Assembly: GCA_036768485.1 (NCBI GenBank)
Contig: JAVLUZ010000704.1
Coordinates: forward strand, 248,001-312,000
From: Mermis nigrescens
Lineage: Eukaryota > Nematoda > Enoplea > Mermithida > Mermithidae
Length of the DNA stretch: 64,000 nucleotides
Direction of reading: 5' to 3'
The position numbers were made by a program, and so were the translations under genes. This document shows, piece after piece, positions 21,061 through 32,694 of this stretch; within the stretch, counting starts at the first letter, position 1, and each line of letters begins with the position of its first letter. A model generated the notes under the pieces. It worked only from the letters and a program-made list of their open reading frames with translations. It was not told the DNA's origin and did no database searches.

Positions 21061-21594
21061 TTGAAAATTTGACATTTTCCAGTATTGTAAATTCCGCCCA
21101 AGTCTTTTTCTTTGCTGATTATTTGAATTGAAGCCTCTTAACTATTCTCGGAATTGTAATTTCACTGTAGAAAGACATAAATTGCACGTTTTTCTGGCCT
21201 GAATTGCCGAACCAGCTAAGTACACCTACTATGTCCAACGTAAATGTTCAGGTTTGCACCTGGTGAGCGCTTTCATTTTTAAATGTCTTGAATCACGTGA
21301 CGTCTTTCGTGTCCTGAGAATAGCGAGGCGCTTTGTAGTGTGCATGTCGTTTATTACTTTTTTCGTGAACTTTGTTGAGTCTGACTTAGAATATGCTACT
21401 CTTTGACACTTAATGAGCGTCACGTTTTGCCTGAATAGTCGAATGCTTTACTTATTCAGCCTAATTTTTTAGCTCTAAAATCGACATATACCTAATAAAG
21501 TAGGTACAAGAGATGCGGACGCTCAATCGCCCAAGAATGCCATAATGATTTACTTTATATGATCTATACTACATACATAGGTATATTTCTTTAG

Positions 21595-21832
21595 CTCCAA
21601 TGTCTGCTCATTATCGGCCACCGAAGCAACCGCTCAGTCGCCATTTGGACAGAGCGAAAATATTCGGTGTGCGATGTGTCTCTTGGAAGTCCCTTTGCAC
21701 AAACTGAAATTACATTTGTACGTTGGACACTTTCCTTTCTATCGTCCTTATCGATGCAAGAAATGCGCTTTCAAATGCGGCAGCGTGGAATTATTTTTAA
21801 AGGAACACACAGTAATCAGCAATCACGCCGAG
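21595..21832 (+). CDS. C2H2 zinc-finger protein, exon with fingers 1 and 2
   Basis: The exon runs from a TTTAG acceptor to a GTTTGT donor (phase 0). It encodes SNVCSLSATEATAQ and then two zinc fingers. Finger 1 is CAMC-x11-H-x4-H (CAMCLLEVPLHKLKLH). Finger 2 is CKKC-x13-H-x5-H (CKKCAFKCGSVELFLKEH, ending NH). Both are atypical C2H2 fingers and lack a classic TGEKP linker. Such fingers usually bind DNA or RNA in the nucleus; the target cannot be inferred. The exon sits between the fold-back element and hAT-like element B2. Confidence 0.85.
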
Positions 21833-22719
21833 GTTTGTATTAGGTGCGTTTTTGAAGTAAAAGTATAAATAATGCTCTTGTGCTTCCAAAACTGCGTTTA
21901 TACGGACAAAAGGAAAAACTCTTTATTGCTTAAATGATTAACTTGCTTGCTACTGAAACTGATCTAGAATTTCTGTTCGTTTTAATATCTAAATGGGATA
22001 CTATTTGGATGTATACATATTAAATTTCCTGGAGCGACAGCCACCAAGCATTTTTAAAAGAATTGTAGTGCTAAGGATTGTTTTATGTGGTTACATTGGC
22101 ACTTGCTTCATTCTATAAATCTTTTTTTGACAGGTAAAGAGAATTGCTTGTGGTAAACTGTAGACCGTTTTAGACATACATAAGCTTATTATAAGATTAA
22201 AGGATTCGCTCCAGAATTATTCTGCGCCAAACAATTAGACGGAATGAGATTTTATTATTTTTTGACACGCAGTGGTTCGAATGGCTGATCCCTCGGATCC
22301 AAACAGATTTTCGAGAAGATAAAGAAGATAACGTAGATTATACAGGAAGAAATGAAAGATTTTTTTCAAAACTTTAATCAGTAATGCGAGAAAACACGAA
22401 GGCATCGTTTCGTTTTATTTGAGAGTAGCTGAAAATTTTTTGTTGTTTTGCTCTACCTGTTTATGTATGTTAGCCACTTTATTCTTAAATAAACAGTTTT
22501 TCAGGATTTAAATGTCATTTCTACATTTATAAGTTCCCTTGTTGTAAAATAAGGAAAATTTATTTATCAGAATGTGTCATCATAGGCTAAAGGGGAGATG
22601 CAATGTATAAATTTATTCTCCTGCATATTTAAATCAGTCTTTCACCCACTCATCTTAAATTTTCGCTAAGAAAAAGTTTTACTATATGTTTGTAGTATAT
22701 TTAAATTTTTAATTAGCAG

Positions 22720-23797
22720 TAGTGATGTCCTGGGCAGCGGCACCGGGCCGGTGCTAGGCTGGTACCGGCGCCGGTGCCGGTGCTAGATAAAAGAGTAAAA
22801 ATTAGTGTAAAAAGAATAATTGAAGCTCATTTATCACCAATTTAATGAATAAAGGCGTAAAAAGGTAGCATTTTGTTAATAAAATCTTCTGATTAGCATA
22901 GTGAAGCATTTTGACTGAACTTCAGAACAAGTCTTTGAGCTTTAAGAATGAATTATTCATTTAACGAAACACATCTAATTGAAAACATCAATTAACAGCA
23001 AGAAGCGTGGACACTAATAAATAAAGTAAATTAAAACTAAAAACATCGACATATAGAGTGGAAAGTTCTTCTAATTCTACCATCTGTAGGCAAGAAGGAT
23101 GAGTACTACAGAGTAGTTTTCAACTTAATTTCATCGAATCCATTTTTATTTTTCCATTTCTTGAACAGAAGACTGAAAAACGCAGCTAGAATTTTAAAAT
23201 ATTTTTATGCAAAACTTTTTCCTGCAAATTATTCAGAAAAAGCTTGTTAAAACTTTGTAAATGAACTTCTATGTAAGTCTTTTGCATTACTAATATATCC
23301 CATGTTTGTTTTCAGAGGCTTTTGAAAATGCGAAATGATAAACTCAAATAATTTAACCTCAAAAAGTTTTTGTGGCTATTTTCATGTTTGTTTCTTACTA
23401 GTTGAATATTTAACTAATGCACTAAAACCAAATTTCGATTTGACTAAAGAATCAACTACTGCACAAGCCAATCTTGATTGCGCTACACTTAAACTTATAA
23501 TACACTATTTTACTTTTATTTTTCTTCGAATTTCAATTTTATTACAATTTTTTGTTTGTTTAATGCTTAAGTGAGAAAATTAATATGTATTCATTCATAA
23601 ATTAAAAATAATGAAGTCGTTACTAGCCGAATGAAATTTTGCCCTTAATATGTATATCCGGTGAAAAATAGGTACAAATTTAACCCTTTTTGATGTAGCA
23701 TAGTACACTATATAATATGCTAATGTAGCACCGGCACCGGCGCCGGTACAGGGTACCGGCACCGGCACCGGTAAAAAGCGGCACCGGGACATCACTA
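22720..23797 (+). mobile_element. hAT-like non-autonomous element B2 (GGCACC hexamer)
   Basis: Ends are TAGTGATGTCC and GGACATCACTA. The 8-bp duplication ATTAGCAG is exact (22712-22719, 23798-23805). Subterminal arrays of GGCACC/GGTGCC hexamers lie at 22741-22785 and 23727-23787. The 1.1-kb AT-rich interior has no transposase. It is inserted in the second zinc-finger intron. Confidence 0.93.
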
Positions 23798-23869
23798 ATT
23801 AGCAGCACTATATTTTCAAAGTTAAGTGAGATGTTAGAAGGTGAATAATACCAGACATGTAAATATAGT

Positions 23870-24068
23870 CTAAACCTGGGAAAATAAGGAAAAATCAAGA
23901 CCAAAAATGGATAAAAATCGAATTTTTTCTTCAAAAGTGATTGATGAATTAATGTTGTTTTCGCGCCATTTCAGCATTTTGCGAGACAATTTTAACACAA
24001 AAACGCCCCGGGTTGACCTTCTGGACCGGCTGATCCCTTAAGGCTAGATCGGCCTTATTGTACATACT
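23870..24068 (+). repeat. N-family interspersed repeat (partial)
   Basis: It shares GGAAAATAAGG...AAAAATGGATAAAAATCG and the GACCGGCTGATCCC end block with the other N copies. The terminus is decayed. Confidence 0.5.
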
Positions 24069-24368
24069 GGCTATCACACGTGGGCAGCAAACAAATTATG
24101 GGGAGAAATGCGATGGGGAAAAATCCTTGAAAAATAGTACCAAAAATTTTATTTTGTAGGTCTATCGATTTTGGGGGTCTTTCAAATTCTCGGGGTAGGG
24201 GGTCCTTTAGATTCATGGGGTAGGGGGTTCGTTCGGACCCCGCACCCCCTCCCCGCTCATGTATGGTGACCCGAAGTTCTTTATGAATCAGCCTATCCGT
24301 TTCGCAAAGTCTATTGGTTTCGCAACGCAGTTCCATCCCTCACATGTATGCATAATCTTAATTCCTAG

Positions 24369-24517
24369 CTAGAAGAAGTTAAGGGCGAAAAGTTACCTTA
24401 TATGGAATTGCTAGTGGACATGTTTCACCAACATAGCCTTCAATTGCATAATGGAAATATGCAGGACATCAACGATCACTTATATCGTTTGACACAAAAT
24501 TTGGATAAAGTAATCAG
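24369..24517 (+). CDS. zinc-finger gene, central exon
   Basis: A CCTAG acceptor (phase 0, matching the previous donor) and a GTGACA donor (phase 2) enclose an open frame for LEEVKGEKLPYMELLVDM followed by FHQHSLQLHNGNMQDINDHL. It is helical-looking, rich in His, Leu and Asn, with no recognised domain. The segment may be an oligomerisation helix, but this is only an impression from the heptad-like spacing of Leu, Ile and Val. Confidence 0.75.
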
Positions 24518-25072
24518 GTGACATTTATAATTCAATGTATCATTTTTTCTTATTCCTTATATTCAATTACGTTATTGATCGAAATTAGCTGCTTCTGAAT
24601 ATTGATTTCTGAATGACTTTCAGCCTAAGTAAGCCTTCGAGAGCAATTTCACGTTTGGGCAAAAGACAAAAAGCTATTCATTCGCCACAAACCGTTGACA
24701 AATTTTGACATTTTTACCATTTAAACCAAATTGAAAACTTTTTGTTTACAAAAAATACGGATTCAAGAAACTTTGGGGATTCTAGGTTGACCGCAAGCGA
24801 AGCAAAATGTTCTGTTCAATAACTCTTCAGAGACCTCATAAAGGGTCATGGTTAGGGGCTAAAAATTTTAAAAAACCGAACATTAAACGACATTGAATGA
24901 ATTTAGGCGTAATATCCTCAAAATCATTTGTAGATCATTTGTTTACTTTTAATTTTTTTGTCTTTAAGTTTTTGTAAAGTTTTTGTAAATATGCCGCGAA
25001 ACCAATCACGTTGCTATTTTATTCAAGTTTATATTTTAATATTTACGTTCTCTGAATGTTTGAAGCATAGGT

Positions 25073-25418
25073 GCGCAATGTCAAGTTTTTAGGAATAGGG
25101 GAAACCAAAAATTGGTAGATGGCTAAGTGTTTCGTAAAAACGGTTCAATGGTTCAATAGCCTTTTTGGGTATAGAAAACTAGCTATATAGCCTTTTTTTG
25201 ACTCAAAAACATGGTTTTATGTATAGCCTAACCTTCTAAAACAGCCCTTTTTGGAGTCTAGAAAATGGCTATACATATATCCTTTTGATACTCAGGAAAG
25301 GCAACTATATAGCATTACTGGACTTGACAAAAAGGCTATATAGCTAGTTTTCTGAGCCCAAAAAGGCTATATAGCAATGCTTTTTTTGGCCAAAATAGCT
25401 CATGCTCCTGTATGGTTT
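25073..25418 (+). repeat. K-family repeat with inverted CTATATAGCC tandem units
   Basis: It opens with AGGTGCGCAATGTCAAG and a block ending TTCGTAAAAACGGTTC, shared with 41344. The rest is units of about 40 bases around CTATATAGCCTTTTT with GAAAACTAG. The units reverse orientation midway (AAAAAGGCTATATAGC), so the whole unit can fold back on itself. Confidence 0.8.
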
Positions 25419-25653
25419 GAAGCACTGTTTAGAGCACCTGAGAAAATTTTCTATCAAAAATTCGAATTTCGGTAAAATAAATCAAAAAGACTTGCGAAAT
25501 ATTCGGCGGAAGAAAATTCGATTCATATCTAATTCGAACGACCGAATATGCTTTTACTTAATTAATTAATACTTGTTTTCAAAAATTGAATTTAATTTTT
25601 AGATTTTTTTGTTATTTATGTGCTGATTGGGTGATAGCCTAATTGATTAATAG

Positions 25654-25888
25654 GCGGTGCAAAGAGAAAAAGCAGAGCGAGCCCGTCGAACGAAGCTACG
25701 ATTTATTAGATGTCAGCGACGCTATGTTAAATGTATCTAATCAAATTCCTCCAACGCTCTCCTGCCATTCGTCGATTCAAAATTCGCGCCAATTCACCGA
25801 CGTAGCTTCACGTGATCACGCGATCAATCTTGATGGTCGCAAAATCGAACAAGTGCTTTGTTCAGATCAGACATGTGACAGGGGAATG
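25654..25888 (+). CDS. zinc-finger gene, linker exon
   Basis: The exon starts after AATAG in the phase required by the preceding exon. It encodes a polar, serine-rich, probably disordered linker (KEKKQSEPVERSYDLLDVSD, later NSRQFTDVASRDHAINLDG). The frame is open until a stop inside a MITE. The most consistent donor is ATG|GTGGAT at 25889, leaving phase 0 for the next exon. This donor lies only 11 bases before the left end of an O-family MITE (25900), so the insertion sits right at the splice border. Donor strength is poor. Confidence 0.72.
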
Positions 25889-25899
25889 GTGGATCCCCA

Positions 25900-26160
25900 C
25901 CATAGGTGGGCGGCACCATAATTCTGGGATTGCAAGATTTTTCAAAAGTCAAAAAATGGCCTTAAAAATGGTGGTACGGCGAAAAAACGCCATTTTTTAG
26001 AGTTTCTCAGCGAGCACCATGCATTGGCATCAAAAAATTGCGAAAAAAACGAAAAAAATTTTCGAAAATTGAATTCTGGGGGGTTATTTTGGTTTCTGGG
26101 GGTATTTTGGTTTTCGGTGGGGGGTGCATACCCTCCCCCCAAACCCCCACGCCCAGTTGT
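25900..26160 (+). repeat. O-family interspersed repeat (copy 3)
   Basis: It starts CCATAGGTGGGCGGCACC and ends CCCACGCCCAG. Its left end is 11 bases after the exon that stops at 25888, so insertion occurred at the splice border. The following G/C-rich block (26160-26370) looks like another decayed repeat. Confidence 0.75.
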
Positions 26161-26494
26161 GATCCCCACCCAAAGTTGGTCGGTCCCCCATCCCCCCCCG
26201 AAGCCAGAAAATTTATGACCCCTCCGCGATTTTTCGAAAAACTTGCGATTTTTGGCTGTTTTTAGGTATTTTTTTGCCGTATTTAGCCAAAAAATTGAGG
26301 TTATTCACCCCCTTCCCGAATGGCCGGGAACCACCTCCCAAAATTTTGAGCCGTTACATGTATGGTTCAGATTATTAATTATTTGTTGCTTTAAAGGCCT
26401 ATTAGTTGTAATAGTTGATAATTCAAAATTTTATAATTTCCTTAAATAATTCATTTTACGTAATTGCTCTCCATATTGCCGTTTATGTCTACAG

Positions 26495-26566
26495 ACTGCG
26501 ACACCAAGTCGTGATGTCAACGATTCAACCGTATCGATTCAACAGTTCACCGACGAAGTCAATTCG
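26495..26566 (+). CDS. zinc-finger gene, short linker exon
   Basis: Seventy-two bases lie between a good TCTACAG acceptor and a GTAACA donor, phase 0 at both ends. It encodes TATPSRDVNDSTVSIQQFTD plus EVNS. QQFTD echoes RQFTD in the previous exon, which supports the reading frame and hints at an internal repeat in the linker. Confidence 0.65.
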
Positions 26567-26711
26567 GTAACAGCTCCGCTTCTTTTCCAATGTTCAAAAT
26601 TTTTATTTTTTAAAATTTTACTACATAATTTATAAGAGATTATTGTTGAATAATTTTTCAATCTTCTCTTCATTGCACGTGATAGGAGTCGCGCGCGACC
26701 ATAAATATTTG

Positions 26712-26970
26712 TACAGCATGGCCGATAGATTGGTCAGGAGGGGTCAAGAATTGAGCTTTTTTTGCGTCAAAATGACATCAAAACTGGTATAAGCGCTAAA
26801 AACGCATTAAAATTACGTTGCTAAGCAGTTTCTAGTCAATTTTGAGTACTTTTAAAGAAAGTTTATAATTTTTATTCATTTTTTACCTTTATTTTGCCTC
26901 ATTCTCCCGAGAAAATTTCCCATTTTTCCATTCTGTAGGTCTAGACCGCAACCCCCTCCTCACGTGCATG
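26712..26970 (-). repeat. N-family interspersed repeat (copy 5)
   Basis: It starts ACAGCATGGCCG and ends CACGTGCATG, the reverse of the copies at 6650 and 42508. It abuts the Q-type repeat at 26971 with no spacer. Confidence 0.65.
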
Positions 26971-27131
26971 CCGCGGCCACACATAGGCGTGGGGGTTTTG
27001 TACCGCACTGCTAGAAGTTGAAAAAACCCCCCAGATTACTTTAGACCCCCAGAATTCTATTTTTAGTTACATTTCTGGCAATTCTACCTATCCTGACCCT
27101 CCCCCCAAATTTTATTGCTGCCCATGTATGG
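26971..27131 (+). repeat. Q-family repeat (copy 1)
   Basis: The 160-bp unit opens with CCACACATAGGCGTGGGGG and ends GCTGCCCATGTATGG, with CCCCCAGATTACT in the middle. Related units lie at 42346 and, inverted, at 56447. Each abuts an N-family copy. Confidence 0.65.
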
Positions 27132-27851
27132 TCGTGGCGTGACTACTCGATGCGATTGAAAAGAGAAAATGAGAGACGTCGGAAAATGATGTTTTTATCC
27201 CTACTATAAATATTTTTGCACTTTTTAACTCTAGTCCCCCGGACTTCAGATGCTGCTGCTGCCTGTTTATGTATATGAACCCCATTTTAAGCTGGCCATT
27301 TCTTAGAAGTTTGCGATTTTTTCAATGTCTCAAAATGCTTATTTCTCTGGTACACTACCACTTTTGTACACATATATACAAAAATATCATAGCATAATTT
27401 TCGCACGAACTGCAAGTCTTCCAATACTTACGTTTGTATCTTATGTGTACGGTATAGATATACATTTTTTTATTTTCCGCTATATTTGTCATCTTAAAAG
27501 CCTAGACTTGGTTTAAAAATAGTAAATATGTCGAAATTTTCTTGCGCTTCGGGCCGGTCTCTAATTTTCTTTATCATAATTCTTTGAAAAACCCCAAAAT
27601 CAAATGCAATGACAACTTTCTAAGCGCTTTAAGACTGCGAAAATTTTGCCCCCGCCTGAAAGGAAGCTTTGGTCACGCCTTTGCTGGTTACATGGGCAGC
27701 GACCAAATTCTGTGGGTCTGAATGAGGCAAAAGGCCAAAAGACCCAAAAACATTTCGAAAATTTAATTCTGGAGGTTTATCGATTTTTTTGGTTAGGGGT
27801 CTGTCGGATTCTCGGGGTTTAAACCCCCTCCACTCCAACTAGTGCCAGTAG

Positions 27852-28024
27852 CAGGCACGTAGCTCGCCATCCTATTTTTGGGGGACCAACACCAATTTTG
27901 GGGGACTGAGCCCAAAAAGGCCAGAAATAGCACAAAATAATGTTTAAAAAGTCCTATTTTTCCGATTTTTCTAAATTGTGGGGGGGGGTCCGAACCACCC
28001 ATTCCTCCCAGAGATACGTGCCTG
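27852..28024 (+). mobile_element. hAT MITE with CAGGCACGTA ends (P1)
   Basis: The 173-bp element starts CAGGCACGTAGCTC and ends GATACGTGCCTG. Flanks GCCAGTAG and ACCAGTAG match at seven of eight bases. The interior has G-rich tracts. Decayed relatives start at 8486 and 33091. Confidence 0.85.
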
Positions 28025-28476
28025 ACCAGTAGATGTAGAAAGTTTCGACTTTAGGAAAAGGGGTGGTCAGTTTTGAACAGCATCGCGTACTATTGTTTCC
28101 TGTTTTCTCTATCATACATGCACACTGTACAGCATCGGAGTTCTGGGGTGAAACCTAAATATTTTTGTATAGTGCCTTTTTTCTAAAATAAGAATTCAAT
28201 AAAAGTTAACAAAACACATTTCGAAATTGCTGAAGCGCACTTTCGAACTAAAAGAGAACTAAAAACGCTTAAAACTGGGAGTTCTCTACGATTTTTATAA
28301 TAATCTAAAATTCTGAAGCGGATTTTTCACGGGTGCGGATAACTTTTTTGCGGTCTCGTATGCTCCAATAAGTACGCTCGCGTTTGCATTTTTCATTTGC
28401 CTCATTGTAGTGTGGCAATACCTTCCAACCGTACATGGGCAATGGATTTTGGTTCTGAAGGTACCTGGGTACCTTT

Positions 28477-28748
28477 CACACGTGGGCGTGGGGAAAGGGG
28501 TGGGGTCTGGGGGTATGCACCTCCTAGAAGTTGGAATACATCCCAGAAATCAAAATACCCCCTCCAGAATTCAAAATACCCCCCAGAATTCAATTTTGAC
28601 ATTTTTTGCTTTTTTAGCGATTTTTTGATGCCATTGGATAGACTGATGAGAAACGTCGGAAAATGGTGTTTTTTCGCCGGACGACCACTTTTAAGACCAT
28701 TTTTAATTTTTCTACCCCCCCAGAATTATGGTGCTGCCCACCTACATA
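28477..28748 (-). repeat. O-family interspersed repeat (copy 4)
   Basis: One end is CACACGTGGGCGTGGGG and the other is GTGCTGCCCACCTAC. Its core matches the copy at 9139. Confidence 0.7.
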
Positions 28749-28764
28749 TAGTCCCTTTTGTTAA

Positions 28765-28862
28765 GGTTGGTTGGTTGGCTAATGAGTTGGTTGTTTGGCC
28801 GATTGGTTAATTTGGTTGGCTAGTTGGCTGGTTGGTTGGCCAGTTGGTTGAATAGTTGGTTA
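28765..28862. repeat. GGTTG minisatellite
   Basis: Irregular tandem GGTTGGTTGGC/GGTTGGTT units lie next to the O-family copy. The strand shows strong G/T skew. Confidence 0.8.
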
Positions 28863-29026
28863 TTTTTGGTTCGAAAATTCTACCCCCCCCCTAATCGAAA
28901 AACTGTTTAATTTGACGCCAACCAGCTGGGCTTCTGAAGGTACCGAAGTGCCTTCTGGCGCCACCCGGTGGCGCGGGTGGCACGGCATTGCCCACCTGTG
29001 CTTCCAACATCAATATGCAGTCCCAA

Positions 29027-29468
29027 CAGTGTTTTTTTGTACAAGGTCTGTTTGTACATGTACAAAGATAGTCCCCAAAAGTCTTTGTACATTTTGTTCA
29101 TGCAAATTTTTGTGTACTATAATATAGTACAGTAACGATTTTAGTGTGGTAAAACAGGATTTTCCGACCTTTCGTAGTGTATTTCAGCTAATTTCTGGGT
29201 TTCTGACGCCGAAAATTACTAAAAATTGTCTCAAAACGGCGCTAAGCGCTGAAAAATTTGACATTTTTTCCATTCTAAATGCGAATTCTGCCATTTTAAA
29301 GATATATAGGACAAACAATTAGTCATTTCAGCGCGAAGCGCCGAAAATTTTCCTTTTACACGTTTTTACACTTTTTGTCTTCCCAAAAGTCTTTGTACAT
29401 GTACAAAGACGATCCTGAAAAGTCTTTGTACATTGGGAAAAATATTTGCCGAATACAAAAAAACCGTG
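29027..29468 (+). mobile_element. CAGTG-family MITE (A6) abutting a splice acceptor
   Basis: Ends are CAGTGTTTTTTTGTACAAGG and GAATACAAAAAAACCGTG. It carries two palindromes, GGCGCTAAGCGC (29235) and GCGCGAAGCGCC (29329), and two TTTGTACATGTACAAAG palindromes. No target duplication is seen. The exon at 29477 begins 8 bases after its right end. Confidence 0.85.
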
Positions 29469-29476
29469 CATTGTAG

Positions 29477-29666
29477 GCGTATGAAAATCGTGCGATTGCG
29501 CCTGAAGTTCGTTCGGAGGCTGTGGAGGAAGAGTCGAATTTGTTTTCTAATTTTTCGGTGCATAATTTCGATCCGACCCACGTCGCTGACGATCAACAAG
29601 TTTTGACCTCGATTATTGATTCGATACTCGACGAAAAACACATTCCAGTATTCTCTAACACAGATG
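29477..29666 (+). CDS. zinc-finger gene, acidic linker exon
   Basis: The exon runs from a TTGTAG acceptor (phase 0) to GTAAAA (phase 1). It encodes an acidic region: APEVRSEAVEEESNLF, then HNFDPTHVADDQQVL, then SIIDSILDEKHIPVF. Acidic and hydrophobic residues mixed in this way can act as transcription activation or cofactor-binding regions, but that is inference. The end of a CAGTG-type MITE lies 8 bases before the first exon base. The splice acceptor therefore uses pyrimidine-poor, transposon-derived sequence. Confidence 0.8.
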
Positions 29667-30068
29667 GTAAAAGCAAAAATTTTTTTATCAAAAATAGAAA
29701 ATAAAATGAATAGAAATAACAAAAACAATGAAAAATAAAAAAGTCATTTTCCACAGTACAATTCTTGTCAAGAAATTTGAACGTTTTGCTGTCATACGTT
29801 TTGTTAAGGATTGTTAAGCCTATTTTGTGCGCCGTCATACGTTTTTTAACTCAGAAATTCGAAACATACGAGGACGTCCGGTATTATGATATCGTACTAT
29901 GAAAAGCACTAGTTTAGTTATAGTTATTCCGAAATTCTTAAAATTTTTCCGACCCTTCGTGCCATCTTATTAATTTTCTCCTTGTTCGTCCTTACTGTGC
30001 CCTAAAAATTCCGGAAAAAATAGATAGAATAAATTAATCCTTCGAGTTTAGTCTAGATCAAGTCATTG

Positions 30069-30258
30069 GCACACCTGGGCGTGGGGGGTTTGGGGGGTGT
30101 GTGCACTCCCCCCCGAGAAACCAAATTACTCCCCCAGAAACCCCAGAATTCAATTTTTGAAAATTTTTTTTTGTTTTTTTCGCAATTTTTTGATGCCAAT
30201 GGATAGTGCTCGATGAGAAACGTCGAAAAATGGTGTTTTTTTGCCATTATACCACACA
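30069..30258 (-). repeat. O-family interspersed repeat (copy 5, truncated)
   Basis: It starts CACACCTGGGCGTGGGGGG but is cut after GCCATTATACCAC by the M-family copy that begins at 30252. Confidence 0.7.
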
Positions 30259-30660
30259 TGCACATAGGGGGCGGGTGAGGGGGGTATAACCCCCCTGAGG
30301 GGTCAGCTAGACCGGTACTGTCCGGCTATTTTAAGCTGATGGAACGTCTTTTGCATCATTTTTGAGATCAAAATCAGTAAAAACGTCAAAATTTTTCCGG
30401 CGCTTCGCGCCACATTAGTACTTTAAGTACTTTTTACTCAAAAAGTGCCCAAAATTAATAAATTTTTGCATGTTTTAGTGTTAAAAGTGATATAAAACAG
30501 TCAAATGGACTAAAAATGCTTTTAAAATGCGATATTACCAAGAAAAAACGTTTTATAGGCTATTTTGAACACCTTGATCTTTAAAACAGAAAAAAAATCG
30601 TGAACTTTAAATTTACTGTTTTGAATTTTTGAGAATTTTGTTGCCGCCCACCTTTGGTCA
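30252..30660 (+). repeat. M-family interspersed repeat (copy 2)
   Basis: It starts ACACATGCACATAGGGGG. It includes GGGTCAGCTAGACCGGTACTG, a GGCGCTTCGCGCC palindrome at 30399, and the block AAAAGTGATATAA. It ends near CCGCCCACCTTTGG. Confidence 0.7.
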
Positions 30661-31133
30661 TTGGGGTCGAGCATTGAACAAAATTTTTTGGCGTTGGGCA
30701 TATGCCACATTACACATGCGTGACTTGGGCATATGCCATTATACATGCGTAACATCCCTAGCTTTCCAAGTTATATGATTTCTTAAATTTTGATCTCTCT
30801 GGAATGAAACTTCGAATAGTTACCCGCTGCACACGGCGAAAAATTTGAGGCTTGGTGGCCTAGCATTGAAATCTTAAACGGATTTTCTATTTTTTTAATT
30901 AAAAATGGAGAAAAACTTAAAAATTAGTCTTCTCTCCAGCAAGCAGGGGTCAAACGGCACAAGTTTTGAAGAGAACAGTCAATTTAAACGTGGAGTTGGT
31001 ACTCCATGCTATATTGAAGATATAAAACTAGAAAGAGAAAGTGTTTTTATTGTAATGTAATAAAAAGAGAGCCTGTAACGGAACGTTTCAAACGCTTCAA
31101 ATGTCCTTAAAATCTTGCTTTGTGTCTGTGTGA

Positions 31134-31352
31134 CCATAGGTGGGCGCCACCAAAATTCTGGGGGGGGTGGTGCAAGATTTTTCAAAGATAAAAAAATGGC
31201 CTCAAGAATGGTGGTATGGCGAAAACAACACCATTTTTCAACGTTCCTCATCGAGCACTATCCATCGGTATCGAAAAATTGCGAAAAAAACAAAAAAATT
31301 TCAAAAATTGAATTCTGGGGGGTATTTTGGTTTCTCGGGAGGAGGGTGCATA
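31134..31352 (+). repeat. O-family interspersed repeat (copy 6)
   Basis: It starts CCATAGGTGGGCGCCACC and its G-rich right end runs straight into the R-family copy at 31366 across CATACATGCACAGCATGG. Confidence 0.7.
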
Positions 31353-31365
31353 CCATACATGCACA

Positions 31366-31745
31366 GCATGGGAATTCTGGGGAGTGGAAATTTAAAGTGC
31401 CTTTTTTGGGCCCAAAAATGGCTGGTACGCGTTAAAAAACATCGTTTTTTGGCGTGTCTGACGACACTCTATCCAGGGCATAAAATCATGAAAAAATTCC
31501 GGAAAAAGTCGAATAAATTGATCAATATATCGCTTAAAACATGAATATATGGCGCGAAGCGCCGAAAATTTGGCGATTTTGAGCAAATAGATAGCCAAAA
31601 CCCTTAAAAAGACACTTTTTCTACCAATTTTCAGGTAAGTTTAGGAAACTTTTGAAAAATCGCCAATTCTGGGGGGGGGGGTGAAAAATTTTTTGCGGGG
31701 GGTGAAAAATGACTCTGCGGGGGGTGAAAACCCCCTCAAACCCCC
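31366..31745 (+). repeat. R-family interspersed repeat (copy 3)
   Basis: It begins AGCATGGGAATTCTGGGG and holds AGTGCCTTTTTTGGGC. It has the palindrome GGCGCGAAGCGCC at 31552, then a block AGCAAATAGATAGCC. C-rich sequence with a CACGCCCAGG end follows to about 31795. Confidence 0.65.
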
Positions 31746-32201
31746 CTAAGATCATGTATAGTGCATACCCCCCAAAGCCCCTCCACGCCCAGGTATGTGT
31801 GTGACACCCCGAGAAAATGTGGAGGGCCATTTTAATGTAGTATTCGATCATTTTAAAGCGGCCATTCGATATATCGATTTTTTTAAAACAAAATGCGTTT
31901 AAATATAATTTGAAGAGCAAGTTTTCACCCACAAGACCGGGAAAAAGAAAAATCCAGCCATTCCGATCTTTTAGTTTAGTTGACGGGGCCATAAGTGGGC
32001 AGCGCCTTATTTTTTTTGGTTGGGGGAACCGAAAACCATTCGAATGTTAAATAAATTAAGTGCCGAAAAATGGATGATATCTGGCAAAAAACACCATGTT
32101 TCGACGTTCCTCATTAAGCTACGTATTGACATAAAAAATCGCAGTGTACGGAAACATTGAAAATTTAATTCCGGAGGATCAGTTAAATTCTGGAAGGTGT
32201 C

Positions 32202-32456
32202 CAGCATAGGTGGGCAGCACCAAAATTCTGGGGAGGTGCAAGATTTTTCAAAGGTCGAAAAATGGTCTTAAAAATTGTGGTATGGCGGAAAAACACCAGT
32301 TTTTAACCTTTCTCCTCGAGTACTATCCATTGGCATCGAAACAATCGCGAAAAAAAGAAAAAAAAATTCTAAAAAAATTGAATTGAGGGGGGGGGGGTAT
32401 TCGGCCTTTTGGGTGGTGCATACCCCTCAAACCCCTCCCCCACGACCATGTGTGGT
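32202..32456 (+). repeat. O-family interspersed repeat (copy 7)
   Basis: It starts GCATAGGTGGGCAGCACC and ends CCACGACCATGTGTGG. The core is decayed but ordered as in the other copies. The intervening stretch 31800-32200 shows only decayed repeat-like sequence. Confidence 0.7.
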
Positions 32457-32694
32457 GTTCAGACCGCATACAATCCATGCTCACGTATTGTTGAGCTGAA
32501 TCGACAACTTTTTCCAACATCGACTAAGGTAACCGAGGTTTCTTAAACTGACTCCTTCTGACACACGAAGGCAATTTGCGCTGGAAAGTGTAAAATACTT
32601 TACAAAAATTTTCCGAAAATGTAAGCTCTTTTCTTTACTCAAAACTAGGAGGCCAATTATTCAGCTTTTTTGACATTTTATTTGAATTATTCAG

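Noticed and set aside
23705..23800. CRISPR-like alternation of GGCACC repeats
   Set aside because: The repeats are contiguous hexamers with no unique spacers, and they belong to the end of hAT-like element B2.
28397..28810. 137-codon open frame
   Set aside because: It coincides with an O-family MITE and adjacent GGTTG repeat. The same frame is broken in every other O copy.
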